Shown piece after piece: positions 10,583 to 23,100 of a stretch of DNA of 64,000 nt. The notes below the pieces were generated by a model. The model had not been told where the DNA came from and did no database searches. It saw only the letters and a program-made list of their open reading frames with translations. Position numbers and translations under genes: made by a program. The stretch's first letter is position 1; the number at the start of each line of letters is the position of its first letter. This stretch comes from Dasypus novemcinctus (taxonomy: Eukaryota; Chordata; Mammalia; Cingulata; Dasypodidae). The stretch lies in contig NC_080685.1 of the NCBI RefSeq assembly GCF_030445035.2, positions 110,906,432 through 110,970,431 on the forward strand. Direction: 5' to 3'.

Positions 10583-11735
10583 TGGAGCGCTTGGTGAGCC
10601 ATCCACTCTAAGAATACTGATAAACCTCAGGAGCCTCTATTTTAGAACTAAAACTGATCAGGACCAAAGGGAAGCCTGGCTGGCAAGACTCCAAATACAC
10701 AAACGGGAGCCAAATGCGGCGTCTAGCAGTAACAACTACCAAAAAACGCCACACAATAATAATTGCTGATCATTAATGGCACGTGTCCTTGGGAAATCGG
10801 CACTCTTCCGTGTGCTCTTCTGCATGATTTCATTCATCTTTACAACAATCCTGTAAAGTAGGCACGTTATCCCACTGTAACGTGGAGAAAGCTGAGCCAC
10901 AGAGAAGCTGGCAGTGAGATGACAGTCGAGGTGACCCGCAGAAACCGGCTGCAGGTGATTGACATTTAGACAATACACGAGGGCAGTGAAACGGCAGCCC
11001 AGGAGCCCTGTCCTTTTGGAGAGTTGTGAAGCACACCCTGCGCCCCTGCCCGGGCCTCCCCAGGAAGCAGGATAATCCACTGCTGCCTCGGGCTGCGTCT
11101 GCTCCGTGAGCAGGCCGCCAAGTGTGCTGCTGCTCCCAGGGGACACGGTGACAGCCAGAGGCCGCTGGAGGGCTCTTCTCCTCTGACGGCCAGGCTCCTG
11201 GAGGGAGCAAGGAGGGCAGGAAAGATTCCAGAGAGATTCCTAGAGGGGAAGGGGCTGCGCCCTGCAGGGACTGGCTTCCTCCCCCAGGCAGGGTTCGGGC
11301 CCTGGAGGAGCCCCCAGCCCAGCGGCCCTGGAATCAGCACGACCCAGAAGCAGGGGTACCGCCTCCCAGGCCAGCAGGCGGGCTTCAGGAGCGAGACCCC
11401 CAGGGGCGGCCATGCTGGAGGACAAATTAGACACTGGTTGCCCAACTCCCAAGGCCATCGCACCATCCAGATTTCTGTGTGGCCCTGGGGAGAGGGAGGA
11501 AGCCTGGAAGGAATGGAAGCTCTGCATGAGATTTAATTAGACTAAAAAATATGTAGAGCAAATTCGCATTGCCAGCATTCTTTTTTCAAAAGTCCAATTA
11601 TTCGTTAATCCTTCAAGGACATGTAAAGGGGGACGATTGCTCTGGATTAAAAGGTGCAAATGAGGATCTTGTCTGAATCCCCATTCCAACAAACCAACTG
11701 TAAAAATACATTTTGAAGTCAATCAAGAAAATTTG
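10583..11735. other. Intergenic, MIR-like remnant, no gene
   Basis: 10800-10950 resembles a MIR core (CATGATTTCATTCATC, AATCCTGTAAAGTAGGCA, CAGAGAAGC). The rest is unremarkable GC-rich sequence with no supported exon. Confidence 0.4.
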
Positions 11736-11755
11736 AATATAGATTGGTTATTAGA

Positions 11756-12128
11756 TTTTTAAAAAAGACTTTTATTTCTCTCCTCTTGCCCCCTCCCCCA
11801 GTCGTCTTCTCTCTGTGTCCACTTGCTGTGTGTTCTTCTGTGACCACTTCTATCCTTATCAGCGGCACGGGAATCTGTGTCTCTTTTTGTTGCATCATCT
11901 TGCTATGTCAGCTCTCTGTGTGTGTGGCGCCATTCTTGGGCAGGCTGCACTTTCTTTTGCCCTGGGCAGCCCCACGCGGGGGACACCCCTGTGTGGCACG
12001 GCACTCCTTGCATGCATCAGCACTGCACATGGGCCAACTCCACATGGGTCAAGGAGGCCCGGGTTTTGAACCCTGGACCTCCCATATGGTAGATGGACGC
12101 CCTATCTGTTGAGCCAAATCCACTTCCC
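11756..12128 (-). mobile_element. Chimeric DAS-type tRNA-Ala SINE
   Basis: Minus-oriented chimeric SINE flanked by an almost perfect direct repeat, TAGATTGGTTATTAGAT (before 11756) and TAGATTGGTTTATTAGAT (12129-12146). It has a shortened body: the CTCCTTACGGGCGCACTCC part seen in other copies is missing. Confidence 0.9.
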
Positions 12129-15100
12129 TAGATTGGTTTATTAGATGTTATTCAAGAAATATTGTTAATTTTGTTAAGTTGGATAATAGCTTTGTGCCTG
12201 TATAATAAAATGTTCTTTTGTTGAGATGTATAACATAGGGTATAATGTCATGATTGCTGTGATTTACTTTAAAATTCTTCTGCAAAAATAAGGCAAAATA
12301 ATAAAAATTATTCAATCTAATTGATAATATATAGGGTTCCAGTAGAAATATTTCTATTTTTATCTACATGAAAATTTTTTTCATACTATAATTTTTCTCA
12401 AAAAGAGAAATGAAAGTTTCATTTAATTAAAGGCTCTCCGCCATGATGCTCCCAAGAGCATCACAGGGAGATGGGAGAAGCATGATCGGTTTTCACCAGA
12501 CCTTACGCACCGTCGTGGTTGGGACAATGTCCTCTGTCCTATTTCCATCCCCCATAAAGTCCTATGCTCAATCAGCCAAGCACAGACCTCCCAAATCACA
12601 ATGAGTCAAAGTCTGTCTTTACAGCTTGCAAACTCCAAATCGGCATCCTTTCCCCATGGGGGGCCCTCCTTCTCTGACTGACTAATAATTTAAATCCACA
12701 AAACACCTCCAGTTACAACCGAGCCAGTACTTGATGCCCCAACAACTGGACACTGTGACCTAGCCAAGCCAACAGATGAAATTAACCATCCGGGAGCTCA
12801 GTGGATGTCTTGGTTCTCTTCTGTCAACTATGTGAACTCCCAAGGCCAGTCATAGCCACAAGTCCAAGAAAAGGGTTAGTGGGTGGCTGGGGCTCCCCAG
12901 GGGAGAAGAGCAGAGAGGCCGAGGGCTGGCACGTGGAAGACGGCATCCTGGAGTCAGAGCCAGAGGCTGGCATCCGAGGAGAGGGCGCACCTGCAGCTGG
13001 AAAGTATCTGGGCGTCCGAGGAGCTGGGCAGGGGGAAGCTTGAGGTGAGAAGAAAGTGGCTGAGGTCAGCCTAGTTGAGCCGGAGAGCAGAGCAGACTGA
13101 AGAAGGGCAGGCGTTGTTCCGTGCACCCACACCCGACTCAGGGCAAGAGCTGCATTGGAGAGGAGCAGGGGAGCCTGAGCGCAACCACCCAGAGTAGTGG
13201 CGGAGCCCCTCTGCCAGCTGTGACGAGCCGCGAGGAGTGACCCTGGCCAGGAAGGGTCTCTGGCCGAGGGCACCCTGCCTGGTCCACTAGACCCGCGGAG
13301 CTGCTTCTGTGACATGCGCCAGCATCGGGAGCCTGGGCGGGTGGGGGGCGAGCGCTCATCAGGCTGTGCTCTCGGCAGGACCAGGGGACTCGCTGGCTGC
13401 TGCAGAGGCACTGCCCAGCACGTTCAGGACAGCCCCAAACCTCTCACCCGAGTGTCGGCTTCCGTGTTCTGGGTCCCAGCTGAGTCTGGAGGCCGGGCGG
13501 AGGCCGGGGGCAAGTGCTCCCCACGTTTACTAGTAAGACAGCACACCATGCCCTCAGGAGGTGGCCGGAACCCGCTCTGAGGCTCTGGAGGACGGGCCTG
13601 GGGAGTGCCCTAGATCTATCTCCACAGCCATCTCTCCAAGGTCGGTGAGCGGCTTTGGATTCTCCTGGCAGAAGGTGGGGGGGGGGGGTGTCCAGGAGCT
13701 CCCGGGGGACTCTCCGCACAAACCAAAGACCCGCTGGCCTCAGCCCACAGCAGGCAGCCGCTTCCTCTGCTGCTAGCGCGGTGGGGTGGGGGACCTGGAA
13801 GGGGGACCAGGCCCCGCCCCACAGGTGAGCTCTGTTGCCTCAGACTCCCACGGCCCTTCACACCCCACAGAGGCCCGGCCTTAGCACATCCCTACATCCG
13901 CAGACTCCCCACTGCGGCTTCTGCTGCCTGGAAGTCCGTCTGTCTGTGCACAACCAGGGCAAACCCATCCGTTCTGCTGGAAAAACCAAGTGGGTGCTCT
14001 GCAAAAGCCTCCTGGTTTGCAAAGGATCGGACATGCTTGCCATTCACTGAGGGTCTGCTGTGAGCCAGGCATGGTCAGGCACGGGGGAACAAGCAGCTTT
14101 CTACTTCTGCATCCAGGGACCACCCCAGACAGACCAGCAAACACGGCACTCCAATGAAACTGCTGTGGCTGCAGGAAGGTTGCTGAGGATTCCAGTGGAA
14201 AGCTCCCCAGGGCTAGGGCAGAAGCCACCACCACCAGCAGTTAACTGCCACTGCCTTCCCCTGGGGAGGAGGAGGGAGCATAACGCAAATCGTAAGTCTT
14301 TGAAAGGAAAACGTCTACGTGTTGGGATCTATAAGCTGCCTCACAGGCTGTCTTGGTAAGGAGTCCCCAGGAAAATCCTTACCTGGAACCTGAGACCCCC
14401 AAAAAGCCAATGCCGTTTTGTAATGGGCACTGCATTCTCTGGGTTACCAGCTTGTCCTCTACAGTAGCTGAAGTCCGTAGGCCTTCACTGCAACTTGATT
14501 ATAACACAGCCCTTTAAATTTAGGCCGTCACAACTGTTGAGATGCAAGGGAGAATTGGCTTGTACTACTCTCTTAGTCAGGGTTCTCTAGGGAAACAGAG
14601 TCAACAGGAGATATCAATCGATAGTAAACGATTTTGCACAAGTCTCTCACGTGGCCATGGGGATGCACAAGTCCAGGTTCCACAGGCAGGCTGCAACCAG
14701 GGGCTCCAAAGAGAGTCCAGTGAAGGTTCTTGATGAGTCTCCGGGAGACGCTGGCTGTCCAAAGGCGAGCTGGGAAACTCTCACTCAGTGCTGAATCACT
14801 TCTCTTTTTAAGGCATTCAGCTGATGGGCTAAAGCGTCACTCACTGCTGATGGATGTACATGTAATCAGCCACCTATGCAGTAAACTCACTGGTGACTAA
14901 AGCCCATAAATGTCCTTGTATTACAATTAGCCCACTGCTTGCCTGACCGAACAACTGGGCACCATTACCTGACCCAGTTGACACATTAGCCTAACCACTA
15001 CAACTACTACATTTTTAAAAGGCTGGGGGATGGAGGAGGAGGGGGAGGGGATTTGTACCCAGGTAGTGGCCCCCTCTGTGAGCACTGAACCCCAGCCGCA

Positions 15101-15713
15101 CCCTGAAAGGGGCGGGTCAGGGGGCGTCTCCGGGGGTGGCTGGACAGAGGTGCACCTGCTGAGTCCTGCCGATGGGAGCCCTGGGCCTCCCACGCCCCGA
15201 CTGGACAGGAGGGACCAAGTTTCTTCCCGTCCCACGGGCTATCAAAACAAAGACGGCTGCCTCTCCTATCAGATGACCTGGACCCTGCCTGAGAAGTGAG
15301 ACTCCAGGCACCCCCATCCCTTCTTGCAAGTAGGTGCAATCCCAAAGTGGGCACCTCCTCCCTGCAGGGAGGACGCTCCCCTCCTTCCCTGGGTTTAGGA
15401 TCTCAGGCAGCGCTGACACGGGCAGGCCTGGCGCCCTACGCAGAGCTGCGCTCCTCTAAGACGCATGTCTGGGTCCACGTCTGCAGGAGAAGGTTAATCA
15501 GGGCCACGTGGGGCACGCCTGTTCTCCCCAGGAGCGCAGCCTCCTTTCTACTCCATTCCCCAAGCCTGCCTGCGGGTGGGGTTCTTAACCAGGGGTCCAC
15601 GGACCTTGAGGGGCTCGTGAGCTTGAACTAAAAACTCAAAAATACGTTACTTTTGTTGGGACATGTTGGTGCGGATGTGACGTATTGCCACACAATACAG
15701 TGTGGACTTGGTA
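12129..15713. other. Intergenic, no supported gene
   Basis: 12430-12790 and 14565-15005 both end with the same old repeat 3' signature (CAACTGGACACTGTGACC.. and CAACTGGGCACCATTACC.., then AGTTGACACATTAGCC). The second also shows GTCAGGGTTCTCTAGGGAAA near 14577. I recognise the pattern but not the family name. 12790-14300 is GC-rich with a G run at 13678-13688; its open frames are overlapping and domain-free. Confidence 0.45.
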
Positions 15714-15726
15714 TGATTTTTATTTT

Positions 15727-16114
15727 TTTATTTATTTATTTATTTTTTAAAGATTTATTTTTTATTTATTTAATTCCCCTCTCCTCCCCCGGTTGTCTGT
15801 TTTCTGTGTCTTTTTGCTGCGTCTTGTTTCTCTGTCCGCTTCTGTTGTCGTCAGCGGCATGGGAAGTGTGGGCGGCGCCATTCCTGGGCAGGCTGCTCCC
15901 TCCTTCGCGCTGGGTGGCTCTCCTTACGGGGCGCACTCCTTGTGCGTGGGGCTCCCCTACGCGGGGGACACCCCTGCGTGGCACGGCACTCCTTGCGCGC
16001 ATCAGCACTGCACATGGCCAGCTCCACACGGGTCAAGGAGGCCCGGGGGCTTGAACCGCGGACCTCCCATGTGGTAGACGGACGCCCTAACCACTGGGCC
16101 AAAGTCCGTTTCCC
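15727..16114 (-). mobile_element. Chimeric DAS-type tRNA-Ala SINE
   Basis: Full-length minus copy flanked by TGATTTTTATTTT (15714-15726 and 16115-16127). Its tRNA head, CpG-rich middle and T-rich left end all match the copies at 2783 and 21726. Lies about 0.8 kb beyond the CAPN8 poly(A) site. Confidence 0.9.
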
Positions 16115-16894
16115 TGATTTTTATTTTGATGTGGTGTGTTCTGCGTGCAGTGGATAACTGCCAGCCAAAAGGTTGGTAAGGATGGCGGGGGTGGTTTTGT
16201 GACGCTGTGGGAAAACCCAAATTTCTACACGTTTGCTGAAATGACCGTTTGAACAGATGTTGAACCGAGTTAGGCGATCGGGTATTGAAATTATGGGAAA
16301 GTTGTAAAACGTAATTCTGAGTGATCTTAAAATTTAATTTAAAGACACACCGACATTGAGTGTCATAAAACTATCTGCTGCGACCTTCTGAGAAGGAGTC
16401 CATGGTTTTCACCTGCCTGGCACAGGGGCCTGTGGAATAAAACCGGTGAAGAGCTGTGGCCTGGGGAACGAGCTCTAGCCCACCACCCATCAGGACACTG
16501 GGCACCGATGTTCTTACCAGGGAAGACCAGACGGCAGCTCTGAGCCAGATACCCTGAACTGCATTTCCCCTCCAGCTATTTGTCAGGTAAGAATTCCCTT
16601 CAGCAAGAGCGTACCTTTGGACTCTGCAGGTGCTGCCAGGCCTGTCCCCCCCAGTCCCACCCCCCAGCCCGTCCCGCCCTCCCCCCTCCTCCCCAGGGAG
16701 GGCTGCAACCCACCCCCTGCCCTGTAGGCGGGGTCCCGGAAGCAGCTGTGTGGTAGTGAGCCCTCTCCCCAAGAAATGAACCCACTCTTCCCATTCTTTC
16801 AGCAGCTTCGGGCCGTCTCATTTCCCCAGAACACCTTCTCTCCCCAAGCACACACAGCCGGCGGCGGTCCCCGGTGCACGGCGCTGGAGAAAGG

Positions 16895-17138
16895 CAGAAG
16901 CTGTGGCCCACGACTTTAATGGCTCCCTCTCCCGCTGGCCCAGGCGGCGGCTGGGACAGAGGCGCTAAGACACAGGGCTTACCCGACGCTCCAGGGGGCA
17001 GGCAGGTTCTCAGAACAGAGATGGGCAAGGAAGACAGACCAACAGAGCAAAGCCCCTTAGGACAAAATTTCCCAGCCCGCCTGGGTGGGGGGTGAAAGTC
17101 GCCGGCTGGCAGGGGGCGTCACGGCCTCGGGCTCCGGG
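16895..17138 (-). other. CAPN8: CAPN8 3' UTR (approximate end)
   Basis: About 245 bases after the TGA, GC-rich and free of recognisable repeats. The end is inferred from the ATTAAA signal at 16915-16920, placing cleavage roughly 15-25 bases further on. A G/T-rich stretch (GGCTGTGTGTGCTTGGGG on the minus strand, about 16843-16861) follows and would suit a downstream processing element. No AATAAA occurs in this interval. Confidence 0.6.
16915..16920 (-). terminator. CAPN8: Poly(A) signal ATTAAA for CAPN8
   Basis: ATTAAA, the commonest variant of AATAAA, on the minus strand 219 bases after the stop codon and followed by a GU-rich element. It is the only good signal I see in the first few hundred bases of the 3' UTR. 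Confidence 0.6.
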
Positions 17139-17162
17139 TCACACCAGCACGCAGCACAGCCA
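17139..17162 (-). CDS. CAPN8: CAPN8 exon 21, terminal coding part
   Basis: 24 coding bases for WLCCVLV and a TGA stop, identical to the human CAPN8 C-terminus as I recall it. The acceptor TCTTCCACAG directly precedes TGG. Only seven codons are in this exon; the rest is 3' UTR. It was found by searching for the WL...V ending that follows the EF5 exon in calpains. Confidence 0.95.
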   Translation of the reverse strand, partial: WLCCVLV

Positions 17163-20100
17163 CTGTGGAAGAGAGGCCAGGGGAGCTCGCCTGGGCACGG
17201 GCTGCGCGCTCCTGCTCGTGCAGGCCTCAGCTCTGCCCACATCGCTCTCCCGTGATGGGAAACAGGGAGAACCTCTGCAAAGTCACCAGCTCCTAGAGCA
17301 GAGCTCTAGAGAAACGGGACGTAGACAGAGCTCCAGACCCCACGGGGACTGCCACACACGGGGGCGGATGCTTTCCTAGACGTTCCTAAGTCACTTCTTG
17401 TATGCAGGAAATACATATGACTGCAAATAGTAATAATTACACACACATAAATTACACAGATGATTTGCATATGTGCACATACATGTGCATTTGATTTTAG
17501 GTTCAGCACCATCACCTGGGTGTCTGCAGGAACCCACAGGTGTGTTTCCAGTCAGGCCTTCCCTAGACCCCAGGCAGGAGGCCAAGTTCATCCCCATTTT
17601 AGAGAAGAAAAGTGAGTGGTTGGTCCCAGACAGACCCAAACCTGTCCTCTCGCTGCACTGCTGCAGAGGCAGGCAGGAGCAGCTGCCTCCTTCCTGACCG
17701 TGGCCCCTGGGCATTTCCAGGGGTCTCTGCTTTGGGGGCTGCAGCCCTGCTCAGTGGAAGTGGTGTCATATTTTCTGTATGGAATGTTAGGTGGCTGTGT
17801 ACACAGTAAAAGCCCTCATTTATTTCTTATCTTCATCTCACCTCGCTGCAATTTAATTTTTGTTTCTGATAGCCTACATGTCAACCTGACACATGGTCCT
17901 GGCAGTCGACACTTTGAATCGTACCCACTAGCCCCAATTTCATCCACATAAACAGGGTCTAGACTGAAATGTAGCTGTAGCTTTATCTTTTAAATAATAG
18001 CAATAAATAAACACGTTGGAAGACTGCCTAGCAGGCTACCACCTTCCTACCCCAGGCCCCACCGCGGGACAGGCAGGCCGTGGGACTGGAGAGGTCCACG
18101 GGGATAAGCACCGCTCAGCGCCTGCACTGCCCCAGGCCCTCAGTGACCAGCGCATCAAAACTCGGGCCGCCTACCTCAGCCAGGGAGAGGTGGACATTGC
18201 CATTCTGGTCCTTGTCCAGAAGTGAGAACATTTCTAAAACGACAGAGAAAGGATGAACTTGGACCGGGCTGTCCCGACCTTTGGAACAGCCAGAGAGCTG
18301 CCCCTGTGCTTCCACCACGCACCCGGCCCAGCCCCTGCCTCCCCCAGCTCCTCCCCAGCCCCTGCGACCTCTGAAGACCTGACCCAGATCGGGAGCCCAG
18401 GCTGAGCTTTGTAGGCAGCCGATGTTCCCGCCCGAGTGGACAGCCGTCCCGTGGTCAGCAGAGACGGTCCTCTGGCATCTCCACCCTCAGAAGCTCCAGG
18501 TGGAATGTGTGGGGCCTGTGGTCGCTGGTTTGTCACCGCCCAGTCCCTGAGCTCTGTCCTGGCTGCCTGGCCACTTCCCTTTGGAGCTTGCCTCTTCCCA
18601 CCCAGCAGGGGAAGGGTCACCCCTCCTCCCTCAGCGGGATAAGCGCACATCAGCCCCAGGTCAGGCAGCGGGAGCCCAGGCTGGGAGCAGGCCCGAGGGG
18701 GCCTCTCGTTTGCTCCCCGTGGAGGCGAGCACGGGGGCAGACACTAGAGGCCGCTGAAGGACAGGGCCGGGCACGCGGCCGGCAGGTGAGGAAAGCACAG
18801 GGCAGGTGCAGGGCCACCCGGACGGCCGCTCTCCAAGGAGAGGCAGTCCCTGCCCTGGGGTCGGCAGGCGGGACTGCCTCAGCCCCCGGCTTCCGCTCCC
18901 CTTACCACGGGGGCCACAGCAATGGGAGCCTCCACCTGGTCTCCTGGATCCTCCGACCTCCCAAAGGCCCTGCCCCTCACACCCAGCACCGCGGAACCAA
19001 TGGCCGGGGCTGACGGGAGGGACTCACTGAAGAGGCTCTCGAGGCGGACGGCACAGGCAACGAAGCTGTCGAAGCCGACGCGGAGCGTGCTGCCCGCGTA
19101 CCGCAGGGCGATGGTCTGCTGCCCCTGGGGGTCGAGGCTGAAGCCTGAGGAGCGGGAGGAGGGCGTGAGCAACCACGGCCGTCTGCAGCCAAGGCTCCAC
19201 GGCCGACACTGCCCGGCCCCCTCAGTTCCGTGGAGCTCTGCAGCCCCAGCCTCCCCAGGGCCCAGCAGGCGTCTGGTCGACCAGCTGGCCTTCTCGGAGA
19301 CCGGCCTGAAGAGGGTCCTGTGCACAGGCCCGTTCACCTCGGCACTGACTTGCCGTGGGCCACATCCCCGAGCCAGGGGAAGCCTGAAGGCAAGCACGGC
19401 CGCTCTGGCCAGTCCCCTGCCCTTCTTCGCAGCTGGCCCCTCTGATTGCCGTCCCCTTCCCAGAAGCTGCAGCGCTAGTGGGAAAAGCCTAACGTGTTGT
19501 TCTAAACAAACTCCAGCCTCCCCTGTTCTGGGCACGGAGGCAACTCCATCTTGGTGGTCACGTTGACATTCAAACCTAAGGTGACGACCCCGAGGGCTGC
19601 CGGGGAGCGTCGCCGAGCGATTTACAGCACGCACCCCTGGGCCCGGAGCCTCGTCAGGGTGCTGTGTCCTCACCTGCCTTCTTGAGGGCTGTCCTCATGT
19701 CGTGGGCATCGATTGTCCCCGAGTGGTTATAATCAACTTCCCGGTAGATCTCCTGAAGCAGAAGGGAAATTCCATGCAGAAAACAGCCATCGGCAGTCCC
19801 TGCCAGACCACCGCCCCCCAGCCGACCACCTGAGGAGGCGGCGTCATCGACTCCTCCCGGGAAGTACTTAGCACAACTCTAAAAGCTGGGGCAGAACCAC
19901 GGCCGGTGCTGGCAAAACCCCCTCTGAATGATGGGGGCTTTCAGCGAAGGAGGCGGCACCAGACCCTTCCCTGCCTTCTGACTCCATCCTAAACAAAGTG
20001 TCCAGGTTTTTTAGTGGTTTTGACTACGGTTAAGGATCTGGTTGGAGTAGGGTCCAAAAGAGACCAGGAATGGATGTCGGGAAGGGCGAGGGCCTGGAAA

Positions 20101-23100
20101 CAGAACCGAGGAGAGAAGCTGGAGCTAGACGGAGGGCGGTTACCAGGTACTTCCAAATCTTCAGCCAGAGCGTCTTGAATTCCTCCAACTCCAAGGTGCC
20201 AGTCCCACTGCCCTGGGCATGTTAAAGACCAACGCGACAGAGCCCGAGTTAACTCAACGTGCCTTCTAGGTTTCTTCTCTTACGATCTCGCATAATAAGT
20301 GCCTTCATGAGCCCTCCATGCCTGCAGTGAGTAAGCAGGGCAGCGGGGGTGATGGAGGTTAAGAGTTGATGGGAAACAAATTCAAATAAAGCTTACAAAG
20401 TCAAGCACTGACTAAGGTCCTCCTTTGAGGCCGCCAGGACGGAGCTAGGAACAAAGAGCAAGTCAGGGGCCGGAATAGCTCATAGCGATACCATTAATTA
20501 CATCTAGCACCCTAATCACCCACGGGTATTGTAAAGGTTGAACTATGAACTATGTGATCTCTGTGATTGATTATTCAAATAATTAAGAGTTGGGTGGAGG
20601 CCAAACAGCGTTATCAGAAACGTCATCGGGCGCGTCTGGGCCAGTGTTCTAAGCCTCTACTTGAGCTCGTCACACACTGGAAAGGAGAGCTGTGGCTCCC
20701 AGCCCTGCTCCCCGGGTCACTGGGGAAGGGTTCCAAAGCATACCCGCTCAGAGGCTGCTCACAGCCAAAACAGGTGAGGGGTGACGTGGAATTCTCCCTG
20801 TCCAGTTACATTCCTCCCATGACTATCTACTGAGCACTGTGCTAGGTGAGGAGGATTTGATTTGAACTGTCCTTACCCTCACCAAGTTAAACCACTTTGA
20901 AACTCTGCTCTTTTCTCTCTAGTCACTGCTAAACAATAGATGCCAGTGTGTTTTAGCAGACATGAAAATGTGGAAAGACTCCCCCCTCCTTCAGTGAGAC
21001 AGATAAAAAGTCATGTTCACATCTAAAGGTGTAAAGCCCACCCCTTAATGAACCTGTGTTCTGGGATCCGCGACGGCCGAGTGCTGAAAGCACCCAGGCT
21101 TGGACGCCTCACTGGTAATTCCACCAACACAGCTCAGAGCAGCAGGATTTAAAAGGGGCTAATGCCCTAAAGCCTCTCATTTCATCGCATAATGACCACA
21201 CAGGGTGGATTTTGTTAGCCCCATTTTCCAGGAAAAGAAACTGAGATTCCGAGCCTTAAGGGACTTCCCCCAACAAGTGGTGGAGCCAGACTTTGAACCC
21301 ACCTGCTCCAAGGCCTCTGACCTCCAACACCAGTGGGCCTCGCCCCACTGCTACACTGGAATTGCCGGTGGAGACCCGGGCCCATCCCAAACCTTGTGGA
21401 GCAGGAGCTCCAGGAGTGAGACTCGGGCAACTGCGTTTTTCAGACTTTGTGGGCCATGAGGTACTGATACGTGCCACAGCACTTGAAACCTACACTAAGG
21501 GAGAGAAGACAGTCACAGGGTCTCTATACTGTATAACTCCAAATGGAATATAAACTGTCCAGAACAGGCAAATCTGTAGACAAAAGGCAGGTTAGCAGCG
21601 TCCCAGGGCAGGAGGAAATGAAGGCATGTGGTTACTTTGGGGGGAGATGACTCTGTTCTGCAACCGTGTGCTGATGAGTGCACAGGTCTGTGAGTACGCT
21701 AAAATCCACTGGATGGTGTACTTTATTTTTTTATTTTTTTAAAGATTTATTTATTTATTTAATTCCCCCCCTCCCCCCGTTGTCTGTTCTCTGTGTCTAT
21801 TTGCTGCATCGTTTCTTTTGTCCACTTCTGTTGTCGTCAGCGGCACAGGAAGTGTGGGCGGCGCCATTCCTGGGCAGGCTGCACTTTCTTTCGCGCTGGG
21901 TGGCTCTCCTTCCGGGCGCACTCCTTGTGTGGGGCTCCCCTACGCGGGGACACCCCTGCGTGGCAGGGCACTCCTTGTGCGCATCAGCACTGCGCATGGG
22001 CCAGCTCCACACGGGTCAAGGAGGCCCGGGGTTTGAACCGTGGACCTCCCATGTGGTAGATGGACGCCCTCACCACTGGGCCAAGTCCGTTTCCCTGGAT
22101 GGTGTACTTTAAATGGGTAAGCTGTATGGCACGTGAATTTTATCTCAATAAAACATTAAAAACAACCAAGCAAAAACCTCCACGGGCTGCTCTGCTGCAC
22201 ACCCAGCTCAGAACCGCTGCCCTCCACCATCTAAACTGTGGAAAATTCCTGAAGAATGCAGGGTCTCAGCCCTCTTAGAGCTGTGAGAAATACAAAGAGG
22301 ATTGGGAAGAGGGAGAAGGTGATTACAAGGCAACTCTCAAATCAAAATTGAAGCCAACAGGCAAGGTTTGATGAGAACGGGATCTATTTGGAGCCACATG
22401 AGTCAACACTTGAGTTCTCCGTGGCCTGTCAATTAAATGGTTAGCCACATGACTCCATGGAAGGGCTCCAGGGACCTCCTACAGGGGTGGCCACCTCGAA
22501 CTCTGGGACCATGGGACAGACCCATCTCTCCCTTCCCCACCACCCAAGCAGAAGGCTGGTTCTCTAGGCCCTCTCTTCCTGACCACACACACAAGGAAAA
22601 TCAGGGCAATCCTGCACTTAGGTCAGTGCATCTCATCAAGGAAGAGGCCCTAAGAATGAGGACAACCCTACCAGGCTCTGAGCTGTAGAGAAATCGCCTC
22701 CACGATCACCACTATGATGACTGGCCGGCTGGACCTCCCCTGGGCCTTCATTTAACTCTTCCCTCCACCTTGCATGCCCGAACCTTCTCCACGCCTCCCC
22801 CAAACACCTGCACATTCTTCACTATGAAGTGAGGGTGAATGGGAAGCAGACTTGGCTCAGTGGTTAGGGCGTCCGTCTACCACATGGCAGGTCCGCAGTT
22901 CAAACCCCGGGCCTCCTTGACCCGTGTGCAGCTGGCCCATGAGCAGTGCTGATGAGTGCAAGGAGTGCCCTGCCAAGTAGGGGGGGAGCCCCATGTGCAA
23001 GGAGTACGCCCTGTAAGGAGAGCTGCCCAGCACGAAAGAAAGTGCAGCCTGCCCAGGAATGGCGCCACACACACGAGAGCTGACACAACAAGATGACGCA

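Noticed and set aside
18879..19673. 264-codon minus-strand open frame starting at the exon 18 donor
   Set aside because: It contains exon 19 plus intron. Read from exon 18 in frame, the intron has an early TGA, so intron retention would not use it.
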